From: Gramella sp. KN1008
GTDB taxonomy: Bacteria; Bacteroidota; Bacteroidia; Flavobacteriales; Flavobacteriaceae
Assembly: GCF_004332155.1 (NCBI RefSeq)
Contig: NZ_SJDV01000010.1
Location: forward strand, 31,422 to 95,421
Length of the DNA stretch: 64,000 bases
Direction of reading: 5' to 3'
This document shows, piece after piece, positions 44,069 through 51,978 of this stretch. The notes below the pieces were generated by a model. The model had not been told where the DNA came from. It did not search any database and saw nothing but the letters and a program-made list of their open reading frames with translations. How positions within the stretch are numbered: the stretch's first letter is position 1; every line of letters starts with the position of its first letter. Both the position numbers and the translations under genes were made by a program.

Positions 44069-46516
44069 CTATTTCTTTCCTACCCTTATGATATCGGCAA
44101 ATATTCCTGATGCGGTCACCTCAGCACCAGCACCGGCTCCTTTCACGATCAATGGATGTTCAGGATATCTTTCAGTGAAAAATAATACAATATTGTCACT
44201 TCCGCTAAGACCATAAAAAGGATGGTCTGCTCCAACTTCCTGTAGTCCTACCCTGGCTTTTCCATCTTCAAGCTGTGCAACATATTTCAATTCTGCATTA
44301 TTATCAGAGGCTTTTGCATACATCTTCTTGAATTCAGGTTCATCCTGTTGAAGCAATTCGAAGAATTTCTCATTCGATTCTGAATTAAGACTTTCCTGAG
44401 AAAGGAAGTCATCTCTTTCAATATCTTCAAGTTCCAGTTGATATCCGCTTTCACGGGCAAGGATAAGAATCTTCCTGGCCACGTCTACCCCACTCAGATC
44501 GATCTTTGGATCGGGTTCGGTATAACCTTCCTTCATGGCCGTTTCCACTACCTTATAAAAAGGTTCCGACGCATCATAGTTATTGAATACAAAATTAAGA
44601 CTTCCTGAAAGGACCGCCTGAATCTTTGTGATCCGGTCACCTGACGCCACAAGGTTCTGTAATGTATCAATAATTGGAAGTCCGGCCCCTACATTAGTCT
44701 CATAAAGGAATGAGGCTCCATATTCCCTGGCCAGGTCCTGCAGGTTCTGATAGTTCTCAAAAGCATCGGCACAGGCTATTTTATTACAGGTCACCACCGA
44801 GATGGAATTAGCAAGATAATGTTTATACCAACCTGAAATTTCAGGACTGGCCGTATTATCTACAAAAACACTGTTCCTTAGGTTAAATTCCTTCACCCGC
44901 TCGAAGAATCCTTTTTTATCGGCTTCCTCAGCATTTTCCAATTCTTCCTGCCAGTTCTCAAGGTCTATCCCGTTCTCACTGAAAAGCATCTTTCGGGAAT
45001 TGGAAAGTCCAAGTACCCTGACTTTCAGTCTTAATTTCTCAAGTAGATAATTTTCCTGTTTCTTAAGCTGATCTATCAGCTTACTGCCAACATTCCCAAC
45101 TCCTGTAATGAAAAGGTTCATCTCTTTTGAAGGCACCTCGAAGAACTGCTCATGCAGCGTATTCAGAGCTTTTGTTACATCTTTTTTGGCAATGACCGCC
45201 GAGATATTCCTTTCCGAAGAACCCTGAGCGATCGCCCTTATATTGATATTGTTATTACCAAGAGCACTGAACATTTTTCCGCTAAGCCCATGATGGCTCT
45301 TCATCCTGTCACCAACCAGTGCTATAATTGCCACGTTATCCTCGATCTCAACAGGCTTTATCTTCTTATAATTTATCTCAACTTCAAAAGCCTCATCGAT
45401 GGCTTCCTTGGCCTGTTCGGCTTCATCGGCTTTCACCGCGATACAGATACTATGTTCTGATGAGGCCTGAGTAATAAGCACCACATTGATATTCTCCTGG
45501 AATAGAACTTCAAAGAAACGCTTTGAAAAACCTGGAATTCCCACCATGCCACTTCCTTCAATATTAAGTAGTTTTATGGAATCGATATGGGTAATACCTG
45601 TCACCCAGCGAAAATTCTTCTTACTCGATTTGGAAATTAAGGTTCCGGGATGATCCGGTTCAAAAGTGTTTTTGATATGTATTTCTATATTCTTATCCAG
45701 CAATGGCTGAAGTGTTGGCGGATAGAGAACCTTGGCACCAAAATGCGAGAGTTCCATAGCCTCCTCATATGAGATTTCCTTTAACGAATAAGCCTGAGGT
45801 ACCAGGTTAGGATTTGCCGTAAACATACCGTTGACATCGGTATAGATAAGTACTTTTTCAAGATCCAGAGCCCCGGCGATTATGGCTGCAGTAAAATCGG
45901 AGCCTCCGCGACCTAAAGTACTTGGAACACCCTGATCATTTCTCGAAACAAAACCTGGAACTATATAAAGATCAGCATCATTTTTCTTAAAGAAACCGGT
46001 AATATTCGTATTGGTCTTTTCATAATTAACCTGAACCTTTTCACTTAGGTTCTTACAAACTATTAACTCACGGGAATCCACAAGAAGAGTGTTATTGTTC
46101 AGGCTTTTGAAATATTCAGCGATTATCATTGAGCTAAGGATCTCTCCAAAACCGGAAATCACATGACGGGTCTTATCGGAAAGTTCGTTCAATAAAAAAA
46201 CTCCTTCGTAAAGAGTTTCAAGTCGGTTAAACTGATTTTTTACCTTGCTGAGTATACTGCTCTGGGCGGTCACTGGAATCAATTCCCGCACAGCTTCCAG
46301 GTGACGTTTTTCGTTCTTTTCAAGGATCTCCTTGTATCTAAGGTCTTCTTTTGCCGCAAGCTCGGCCATTAATAAAAGATCATTGGTCACTCCGCCAAAA
46401 GCGGAGACAACGGTGACCACAGAGTCATCTTCCAGATGTTTTTGAATAGTTTTTGAAACCAGTTTTATTCTTTCTGGTGAAGCGAGGGACGAACCTCCAA
46501 ATTTCAGGATATGCAT
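44069..46516 (-). CDS. thrA: Bifunctional aspartokinase/homoserine dehydrogenase I
   Basis: The 815-residue fusion begins with the aspartokinase signature KFGGSSL (5-11), with GRGGSDFTAA at about 205-214. An ACT regulatory region lies at about 310-450, and then a homoserine dehydrogenase with a Rossmann start (LFITGVGNVGSKLID, near 465) and a catalytic region with GAGLPIIDTL and AGAGAEVTASG. The layout and length match ThrA of E. coli (820). It carries the first and third steps from aspartate to threonine. Feedback by threonine through the ACT domains is known for the family. A Thr/Ile-rich leader peptide and hairpins precede it. Confidence 0.95.
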   Translation of the reverse strand: MHILKFGGSSLASPERIKLVSKTIQKHLEDDSVVTVVSAFGGVTNDLLLMAELAAKEDLRYKEILEKNEKRHLEAVRELIPVTAQSSILSKVKNQFNRLETLYEGVFLLNELSDKTRHVISGFGEILSSMIIAEYFKSLNNNTLLVDSRELIVCKNLSEKVQVNYEKTNTNITGFFKKNDADLYIVPGFVSRNDQGVPSTLGRGGSDFTAAIIAGALDLEKVLIYTDVNGMFTANPNLVPQAYSLKEISYEEAMELSHFGAKVLYPPTLQPLLDKNIEIHIKNTFEPDHPGTLISKSSKKNFRWVTGITHIDSIKLLNIEGSGMVGIPGFSKRFFEVLFQENINVVLITQASSEHSICIAVKADEAEQAKEAIDEAFEVEINYKKIKPVEIEDNVAIIALVGDRMKSHHGLSGKMFSALGNNNINIRAIAQGSSERNISAVIAKKDVTKALNTLHEQFFEVPSKEMNLFITGVGNVGSKLIDQLKKQENYLLEKLRLKVRVLGLSNSRKMLFSENGIDLENWQEELENAEEADKKGFFERVKEFNLRNSVFVDNTASPEISGWYKHYLANSISVVTCNKIACADAFENYQNLQDLAREYGASFLYETNVGAGLPIIDTLQNLVASGDRITKIQAVLSGSLNFVFNNYDASEPFYKVVETAMKEGYTEPDPKIDLSGVDVARKILILARESGYQLELEDIERDDFLSQESLNSESNEKFFELLQQDEPEFKKMYAKASDNNAELKYVAQLEDGKARVGLQEVGADHPFYGLSGSDNIVLFFTERYPEHPLIVKGAGAGAEVTASGIFADIIRVGKK

Positions 46517-46555
46517 AACTGAAACCGTTTAAAATTAATAAGATTAATAAGAGAT

Positions 46556-46617
46556 TAAAATATACAGGTACGGACGGAAATTATATAGCAAGAACCCCAA
46601 AAGGGGTAATACCTGTA
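46556..46617 (-). promoter_or_regulatory. Candidate transcription attenuator of thrABC
   Basis: TACAGGTA and TACCTGTA (46610-46617 and 46563-46570 on this strand's transcript) form a perfect 8-bp stem, with an inner ACCCC-TTTT-GGGGT hairpin at 46594-46607. The stem is followed by TATTTTAATC. The 5' arm is made of leader codons Ile9-Thr10-Gly11-Ile12, so a ribosome stalled there for lack of charged Thr- or Ile-tRNA would cover the arm and block the terminator. The U-tract is only moderately good. Confidence 0.5.
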
Positions 46618-46643
46618 ATCATAATAATACCAATAAGACGCAT
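46581..46643 (-). CDS. thrL: Candidate thr leader peptide (20 residues, Ile/Thr-rich)
   Basis: The ATG at 46641-46643 opens a 20-codon frame ending with TAA at 46581. It holds six Ile and two Thr codons, including the run Ile-Ile-Met-Ile-Thr-Gly-Ile-Thr. A longer version from an in-frame GTG 18 codons upstream would add two Ile-Asn/Ile-Thr stretches. E. coli thrL is likewise a short Thr/Ile-rich peptide. The rest of the 342-nt gap (46517-46858) holds a terminator of the upstream gene and no other frame of note. The symbol is by analogy. Confidence 0.6.
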   Translation of the reverse strand: MRLIGIIMITGITPFGVLAI

Positions 46644-46801
46644 TCGGAAAGGAATTTTCCCGGCAGTGATATTGATATTTTTTTGAAGATTTCTCACAGT
46701 TTTTCTTTGAAAACTTGAATAAAGGTATTCAAATAAAATTAGCGGCAAAACTTTTCACTTAAATCCTATTAAGAATTATGAGATTAATAATTTATCCAAA
46801 T

Positions 46802-46829
46802 AAAAAACCCGATAATAGAATTTACCGGG
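46802..46829 (-). terminator. Intrinsic terminator after the MoxR-like gene
   Basis: CCCGATAA and TTACCGGG (46808-46815 and 46822-46829) pair with one mismatch, and on the minus strand the stem is followed by six T residues. It separates the MoxR/VWA operon from thrABC. Confidence 0.75.
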
Positions 46830-46858
46830 CTGTTTTTTAATGATTTGTAAATCTGAAA

Positions 46859-48322
46859 TCAGAGGCCACTGATATAACTTCCATAAAGATCCTTAAACTG
46901 AAGGCCTTTTGAAAATCGATGTTTGCTTAACTTTTTATACTCTACCAAAGCCCAGAGTAAAAACTCCTTCATGAAGTATTTGTCCTTATCATCCACCTCC
47001 GGCTGATATTTTTGAATGAGTTCATTAAGCGGTTCTACCGAATCCAGTTTTTCTTTATACTCAGCTTCAGGAAGGTCATCCGGTAGTTCAAAGCCTGAAC
47101 CTTCAAAGAACCATTCAACAAGATCATCATATGGGGTGGTTTCATCTGGTCTCTTCAGTTTCTCTATCTTGGGAAAATAATTCGGGAACAATGTCTTCAC
47201 TGCTTCTCCTATTAACTGCAGAGCAACAAAAGCAGCTCCCTCCTGCTCGCCTTCATAAACGAGTTCAACCTTCCCAGTTATAGAAGGTATGACTCCCAGA
47301 AAATCGCCAAACCTAAGCATGGTTTGTTCCTCACCGTTTTTAATCGCTCTCCTTTCCGCCGTGCTTAAAAGATTTTCAAAAGCCGTGATACTCATTCTTG
47401 CGCTCACCCCGCTCTTATGATCTATGAATTCGCTATCCCTGGCCTCGAAACTTATCTGCTCAAGCAGATCTTTGGCGATCTCGGGAACATACACCAGTTC
47501 TTTCTGGCGATCATCTAGCTGGGCTTCCTGCGCAGTAATGACCTTGGCTACTTCAATACTCTCAGGATAATGAGTGAGTATCTGGGAACCAATACGGTCT
47601 TTAAGCGGAGTAACGATACTTCCTCTGTTGGTATAATCCTCCGGGTTAGCGGTAAACACAAATTGCATATCCAACGGAAGTCTTAATTTGAAACCCCGTA
47701 TCTGGACATCCCCTTCTTGAAGTATATTGAAAAGTGCGACCTGGATCCTTGCCTGTAGATCGGGTAGCTCGTTAATTACAAAAATACTGCGATTCGCACG
47801 TGGGATCATCCCGAAATGTATTACGCGCTCATCGGCATAACTCAATCGTAAATTAGCTGCTTTAATAGGGTCTACATCACCAATAAGATCTGCCACGGTA
47901 ACATCTGGAGTCGCCAGTTTTTCAAAGAATCTTTCATCTCTATGGATCCAGGATACAGGAGTTTCATCTCCTTTCGTGTTTAAAAGGTCTTTTGCGTAGC
48001 GACTTATAGGTCTTAACGGGTCATCATTGATCTCTGAGCCTTCCACCACCGGCATCCATTCATCCAGTAGATTTACCATTAGGCGTGCGAGCCGGGTCTT
48101 TGCCTGTCCGCGAAGTCCCAGAAAATTGATATTATGCCGGGAAAGAATTGCACGTTCCAATTCGGGGATCACGCTGTATTCATAACCATGTATTCCTTCA
48201 AAGGCATTTTCTTTATTCCTTATCTTTTCCTTCAGGTTATCCCTAAGCTCGTCTTTTATGCTTTTACTTTGGTAACCGGCTTTTTTTAAAGCCCCTAATG
48301 TTCTAATATTTCCTTTATCCAT
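46859..48322 (-). CDS. MoxR/Mg-chelatase-subunit-I-like AAA+ ATPase
   Basis: The 487-residue protein has an AAA+ core at about 50-340. The P-loop reads GLRGQAKT (69-76), where Ala replaces the usual glycine before Lys75. The Walker B segment is IFVINELPDL (Asn184-Glu185 instead of Asp-Glu), and an ANPEDYTNRG sensor region follows. The Mg-chelatase-type inserts (LIGDVDPIKAANLRLSYADERVIHFGMIPRANR) are present. It is upstream of a VWA-domain protein gene by 12 nt. Such ATPase/VWA pairs act as chaperones for metal insertion or complex assembly; no chlorophyll genes are present, so the chelatase name is structural only. Confidence 0.8.
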   Translation of the reverse strand: MDKGNIRTLGALKKAGYQSKSIKDELRDNLKEKIRNKENAFEGIHGYEYSVIPELERAILSRHNINFLGLRGQAKTRLARLMVNLLDEWMPVVEGSEINDDPLRPISRYAKDLLNTKGDETPVSWIHRDERFFEKLATPDVTVADLIGDVDPIKAANLRLSYADERVIHFGMIPRANRSIFVINELPDLQARIQVALFNILQEGDVQIRGFKLRLPLDMQFVFTANPEDYTNRGSIVTPLKDRIGSQILTHYPESIEVAKVITAQEAQLDDRQKELVYVPEIAKDLLEQISFEARDSEFIDHKSGVSARMSITAFENLLSTAERRAIKNGEEQTMLRFGDFLGVIPSITGKVELVYEGEQEGAAFVALQLIGEAVKTLFPNYFPKIEKLKRPDETTPYDDLVEWFFEGSGFELPDDLPEAEYKEKLDSVEPLNELIQKYQPEVDDKDKYFMKEFLLWALVEYKKLSKHRFSKGLQFKDLYGSYISGL

Positions 48323-48334
48323 ATATTCTCTTTC

Positions 48335-49465
48335 TTAGCCTCTTATTCTTTTTTTTCTGTTTATCTCATAATCCTCAAATATCATTTCACCCAGGCCTTT
48401 TAAACCTGTATAAAAAGCTTTACCCTGATTTGCAATGGTGAATTCCTGTACAAACCTGGTTAGATAAGGATCCTGTGCTATCATAAATGTTGTGATGGGA
48501 ATATGCAGTTTCCTGGCCTGTCTGGCCATATTGTAACATTTATCCACAATATAAGGGTCAAGCCCCATACTGTTCTTATAATAACTACCATCTCTTTCCC
48601 TTACACAACTGGGCTTTCCATCGGTGATCATAAATATCTGCTTATTGGTATTCCTTTTTCGTCGAAGCAGATCCATAGCCAGCTGTAGCCCGTCAACAGT
48701 ATTTGTATGATAAGGGCCAACCTTTAAATAAGGAAGTTCTGAAATGGAGATAGGCCAGGCATCGTTTCCAAAAACCAGAATATCCAGGGTGTCTTTCGGA
48801 TAACGTGTGGTTATAAGTTCTGAAAGTGCCATGGCTACTTTTTTTGCCGGGGTGATCCTATCTTCACCATATAATATCATACTATGGCTAATATCTATCA
48901 TGAGCACCGTACTCATCTGAGATTTGAAGTGAGTTTCTTCAACTACCAGATCGTCTTCAGACATTTTAAAATCACCAATCCCATGGTTTATCTGGGCGTT
49001 ACGGAGACTTTCGGTCATTGAAATACGCGAAAGGGAATCACCAAACTGAAATTCCCGGAAATCGCCGGTATGCTCATCTCCCTGCCCAATATGACTCGTT
49101 CTATGGCTACCTGCGGAACCTTTTTTAAGTTTTCCGAAGATCTGCTCGAGTGCCTGCTGCCTTATAGCTCTTTCGGTTTTGGCAGTAATAGCCATTTTAC
49201 CGCCACCATTCTGATCTATTTCTTCTCTTATATAACCTTTTTTCTTAAGGTCATCAACAAAGTCATCCAGCGTATAATCTTCATCGGTTAGCTGATATTC
49301 TTCATCCAACTGCTTCATCCACTCCAGTGCCTCATCAAGGTCACCCGAGGTATGAGTGATGATCTCCTTGAAGATCTCAAACAATTTATCAAAAGGAGAT
49401 TTTTCAGGTTCATCATACTTGTTGAAAATAAAACCTCTAATTTCCTTATCTACATTCCTTTTCAT
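48335..49465 (-). CDS. VWA-domain protein, partner of the MoxR-like ATPase
   Basis: The 376-residue protein has a VWA domain from about 183 to 365, with a complete MIDAS start DISHS (191-195) and later Thr/Asp positions (MITDGKPSC). The N-terminal half is charged and helical. The gene is 12 nt upstream of the ATPase gene in the same operon. VWA partners bind divalent metal and act as the clamp for the ATPase. Only a near match to the -7 promoter consensus lies in the 170-nt gap upstream. Confidence 0.82.
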   Translation of the reverse strand: MKRNVDKEIRGFIFNKYDEPEKSPFDKLFEIFKEIITHTSGDLDEALEWMKQLDEEYQLTDEDYTLDDFVDDLKKKGYIREEIDQNGGGKMAITAKTERAIRQQALEQIFGKLKKGSAGSHRTSHIGQGDEHTGDFREFQFGDSLSRISMTESLRNAQINHGIGDFKMSEDDLVVEETHFKSQMSTVLMIDISHSMILYGEDRITPAKKVAMALSELITTRYPKDTLDILVFGNDAWPISISELPYLKVGPYHTNTVDGLQLAMDLLRRKRNTNKQIFMITDGKPSCVRERDGSYYKNSMGLDPYIVDKCYNMARQARKLHIPITTFMIAQDPYLTRFVQEFTIANQGKAFYTGLKGLGEMIFEDYEINRKKRIRG

Positions 49466-49635
49466 ATTCTTAAAAATAACTCATTTTATACAGAAAGTGA
49501 AAGTCTGCCATATAAACACAAACTAAACTTTTGTTAAATGAATTCTTTGCAGTACCGGGACTGTATTGTTATTCTTTTCTTAATCATTCTGCATTTTTCT
49601 TCAGAATAAAAGAGATTTGAAAAAAAATCTAACCT

Positions 49636-50457
49636 ATGAAGAATTATATCTGCCTCCTATTTATATGCCTGGTTTCATTTAACGTAATAGCACAGGAAAC
49701 GAATTCTCCTTATGAAACGAATTTCTGGCAGGACGCTACCTGGATAACTGGAGGTATAGGACTTAATGTTCTGGGAGTTTATACCATACAGAACAAACCA
49801 GGTCTCAGTGAGGCCGATCTGGCAGCACTTGACAGGGATAATATATGGAAGATAGATCGCCGAGCTGCAGGAAATTATTCTAAAAAAGCAGATGAATTAA
49901 GTTACCTGCCCTTCTTTGGGTCATTTGCTACGCCCCTGCTCTTTTTAGCCGGTGAAGATGAAAGAAAGAATTTTGGCCAGATCTCAGTACTTTTTGTTGA
50001 AACCATGGCCACTACCGGAGCGGCTTTTTCCATTACCGCCGGTGCTGTGGAGAAAAGTCGGCCGCTTGTTTATAACGAAGATTTACCCATGGAAGAAAGA
50101 CTCGATAATGATGCTCAGCGTTCCTTTTTTGCCGGACATACTGCAGCTACCGCCGCTGCAACCTTCTTTACGGCCAAGGTTTTTCATGATTTTAATCCCG
50201 ATTCGCCAGCTATCCCATATGTTTGGGCGGGTGCAATAGCAGTTCCGGCCTATGTAGGCTACCTTAGAACTAAAGCAGGTAAACATTTTTTAACAGATAA
50301 CATCATAGGCTTTGGAATTGGGGCTGCTTGCGGTATCTTAGTTCCTGAAATCCATAAAGTGGATAATAAAAATGTGGAGATATATCCCACGGCGGGCTAT
50401 AATTTGCTTGGAACAGGGATTGACACAAAAGGTATTGGAATGACTTATTCCTTTTAA
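49636..50457 (+). CDS. PAP2-superfamily phosphatase, exported
   Basis: The 273-residue protein has a signal peptide (MKNYICLLFICLVSFNVIAQ). The three PAP2 motifs are visible: EKSRPL (Lys140, Arg142), SFFAGHTA with His168 in place of the standard PSGH, and RTKAGKHFLTDN with Arg211, His217 and Asp221. Several hydrophobic helices lie between them. It should act on lipid-linked phosphates such as undecaprenyl pyrophosphate or phosphatidate in the envelope. It is 11 nt upstream of the EEP-family gene and probably in one operon. Confidence 0.8.
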   Translation: MKNYICLLFICLVSFNVIAQETNSPYETNFWQDATWITGGIGLNVLGVYTIQNKPGLSEADLAALDRDNIWKIDRRAAGNYSKKADELSYLPFFGSFATPLLFLAGEDERKNFGQISVLFVETMATTGAAFSITAGAVEKSRPLVYNEDLPMEERLDNDAQRSFFAGHTAATAAATFFTAKVFHDFNPDSPAIPYVWAGAIAVPAYVGYLRTKAGKHFLTDNIIGFGIGAACGILVPEIHKVDNKNVEIYPTAGYNLLGTGIDTKGIGMTYSF

Positions 50458-50468
50458 ATATTTAAAAT

Positions 50469-51563
50469 ATGAATATTGGAGAGATTATAATTATATTCTT
50501 CTCGGTCTTAATGTGTATTCCTACTCTTGCCTCTATTACCAGGTATGACCACTGGTGGATACGCGGTTTCGATTTTCCACGTATCCAGATAAGCGTTCTA
50601 ACGGCAGGTATAATAACAGCTTCATTTATATACTATGATTTCTCCAAAGCCTGGCATCTTATAGCTATTTTAATACTTTCATTAAGCCTCACTTACCAGT
50701 TAGTCAAAGTATATCCTTATACTTATCTTCATAAAAAGCAGGTTCTGAGATTTCAGGGAAGTGAGCCGGGGACAACTATTTCGGTGCTGGTGAGCAACGT
50801 GCTAACACCTAATAAAAGAAGCGACAAGCTTATTGCGCTGGTAAAAGAAAGGAAACCAGATATTCTTTTGACCCTGGAAACCGATAAAAGGTGGGAAAAC
50901 GAACTCTCGGTACTGGAAGATGAATATAAATACACAGTTAAAATTCCAAAGGATAATCTTTATGGGATGCATTTATATTCTAAATTAAAATTAGAAGATA
51001 TCAAGGTTCGCAATATAGTTCAGGAGGACATTCCCAGCATTCATGCATATGTAGTCCTTGGAAACGGAAAAAGAGTAAAAATCCACTGTCTGCATCCCAT
51101 GCCTCCAAGTCCCACTGAAAGTGAAACCTCCACAAACAGAGATGCAGAATTATTAATGTTAGGCAGGGATTTGGATGCCGATAAAGAGACTACAATGGTC
51201 ATTGGAGATCTTAATGATGTAGCCTGGTCGCGCACTACCAAATTATTTCTCAAAATGAGCGGGATGATGGATCCAAGAATTGGGCGTGGCTTTTTCAATA
51301 CCTTTCATGCCGATTATTTTTTACTGAGATGGCCTTTAGACCACGTTTTTCATACCAAGGATTTTACTTTGGTGGAAATCGCACGGGAAAGAAATATTGG
51401 TTCCGATCATTTCCCCATGTACATCAAATTAAATTACAGACCTACGGCAAAATCAGTAAATGAAGAAACTGAAAGACCAGAGCCGGAAGAAGAAGAATGG
51501 GCGGAAGAAAAGATCCAGAATGCTAATCCTCTTCAGCAAAAGATAGATCTTAATTTTCCTTAA
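50469..51563 (+). CDS. Membrane-anchored endonuclease/exonuclease/phosphatase-family protein
   Basis: The 364-residue product has two to three hydrophobic segments in the first 80 residues. An EEP (DNase I-like) catalytic domain follows at about 100-320: SNVLTPNK, LLTLETD with the metal-binding Glu, HCLHPMPPS, MVIGDLNDVAWS, and a C-terminal GSDHFPM with Asp/His. The C-terminal 40 residues are acidic. The active site faces the periplasm if the helices hold. Substrates of the family range from nucleic acids to phospholipids; given the PAP2 partner, a phospholipid or phosphodiester is likely. Its end overlaps the convergent response-regulator gene by 14 nt. Confidence 0.8.
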   Translation: MNIGEIIIIFFSVLMCIPTLASITRYDHWWIRGFDFPRIQISVLTAGIITASFIYYDFSKAWHLIAILILSLSLTYQLVKVYPYTYLHKKQVLRFQGSEPGTTISVLVSNVLTPNKRSDKLIALVKERKPDILLTLETDKRWENELSVLEDEYKYTVKIPKDNLYGMHLYSKLKLEDIKVRNIVQEDIPSIHAYVVLGNGKRVKIHCLHPMPPSPTESETSTNRDAELLMLGRDLDADKETTMVIGDLNDVAWSRTTKLFLKMSGMMDPRIGRGFFNTFHADYFLLRWPLDHVFHTKDFTLVEIARERNIGSDHFPMYIKLNYRPTAKSVNEETERPEPEEEEWAEEKIQNANPLQQKIDLNFP

Positions 51564-51960
51564 AAAACCGGGATAAGGGACTTATCCCCTTTAATTTGCT
51601 ACAATGTTTGGCCGAAACGGGTTTTTCTATAAAATCCACCACATGTTCGTCATTCGCAGCATTTCTCTTATCTCTTCGATCAATTGATGAAGTTACCATT
51701 ACTACATGGCAAAACTCATTATTGGGCACCTCCTTGAGCTTTTCCAAAAATTCCCATCCATCCATAGAAGGCATATTAATATCCAACATTATCAAGTAAT
51801 GAATATTATCCTCTGGCGATAAATTTTCTTGTAAAAAGTCAAGTCCCGCATGAGGATCCTTAAAAACAGTCGGATCTTCATCAAGTCCTGCTTTACTAAC
51901 CATCTTACTTTGAAGAAAGGTAACTATGGGGTCATCATCTATGATAATTGTGCGTAACAT
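51550..51960 (-). CDS. Single-domain response regulator
   Basis: The 136-residue protein is a bare receiver: acidic triad Asp8-Asp9-Asp10, phospho-acceptor Asp60 in IMLDINMPSMDG, Thr/Ser in MVTSS and Lys in FIEKP. It has no output domain, like CheY or Spo0F. The gene is 18 nt downstream of the large PAS/GAF sensor on the same strand, so the two are probably a pair. It may be a phosphate carrier in a relay. Confidence 0.88.
   Translation of the reverse strand: MLRTIIIDDDPIVTFLQSKMVSKAGLDEDPTVFKDPHAGLDFLQENLSPEDNIHYLIMLDINMPSMDGWEFLEKLKEVPNNEFCHVVMVTSSIDRRDKRNAANDEHVVDFIEKPVSAKHCSKLKGISPLSRFFKEN
51570..51588. terminator. Perfect palindromic hairpin inside the 3' end of a response-regulator gene
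   Basis: GGGATAAG-GGA-CTTATCCC is a perfect 8-bp stem with a 3-nt loop. On the plus strand it lies 7 nt after the EEP gene stop and is followed by CTTTAATTT. On the minus strand it is followed by TTTTTT, but that run lies before the response-regulator stop codon. It probably terminates the plus-strand transcript; a minus-strand stop here would make messages without a stop codon. Confidence 0.5.
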
Positions 51961-51978
51961 GTGCAGGGTTCTTTAGGG

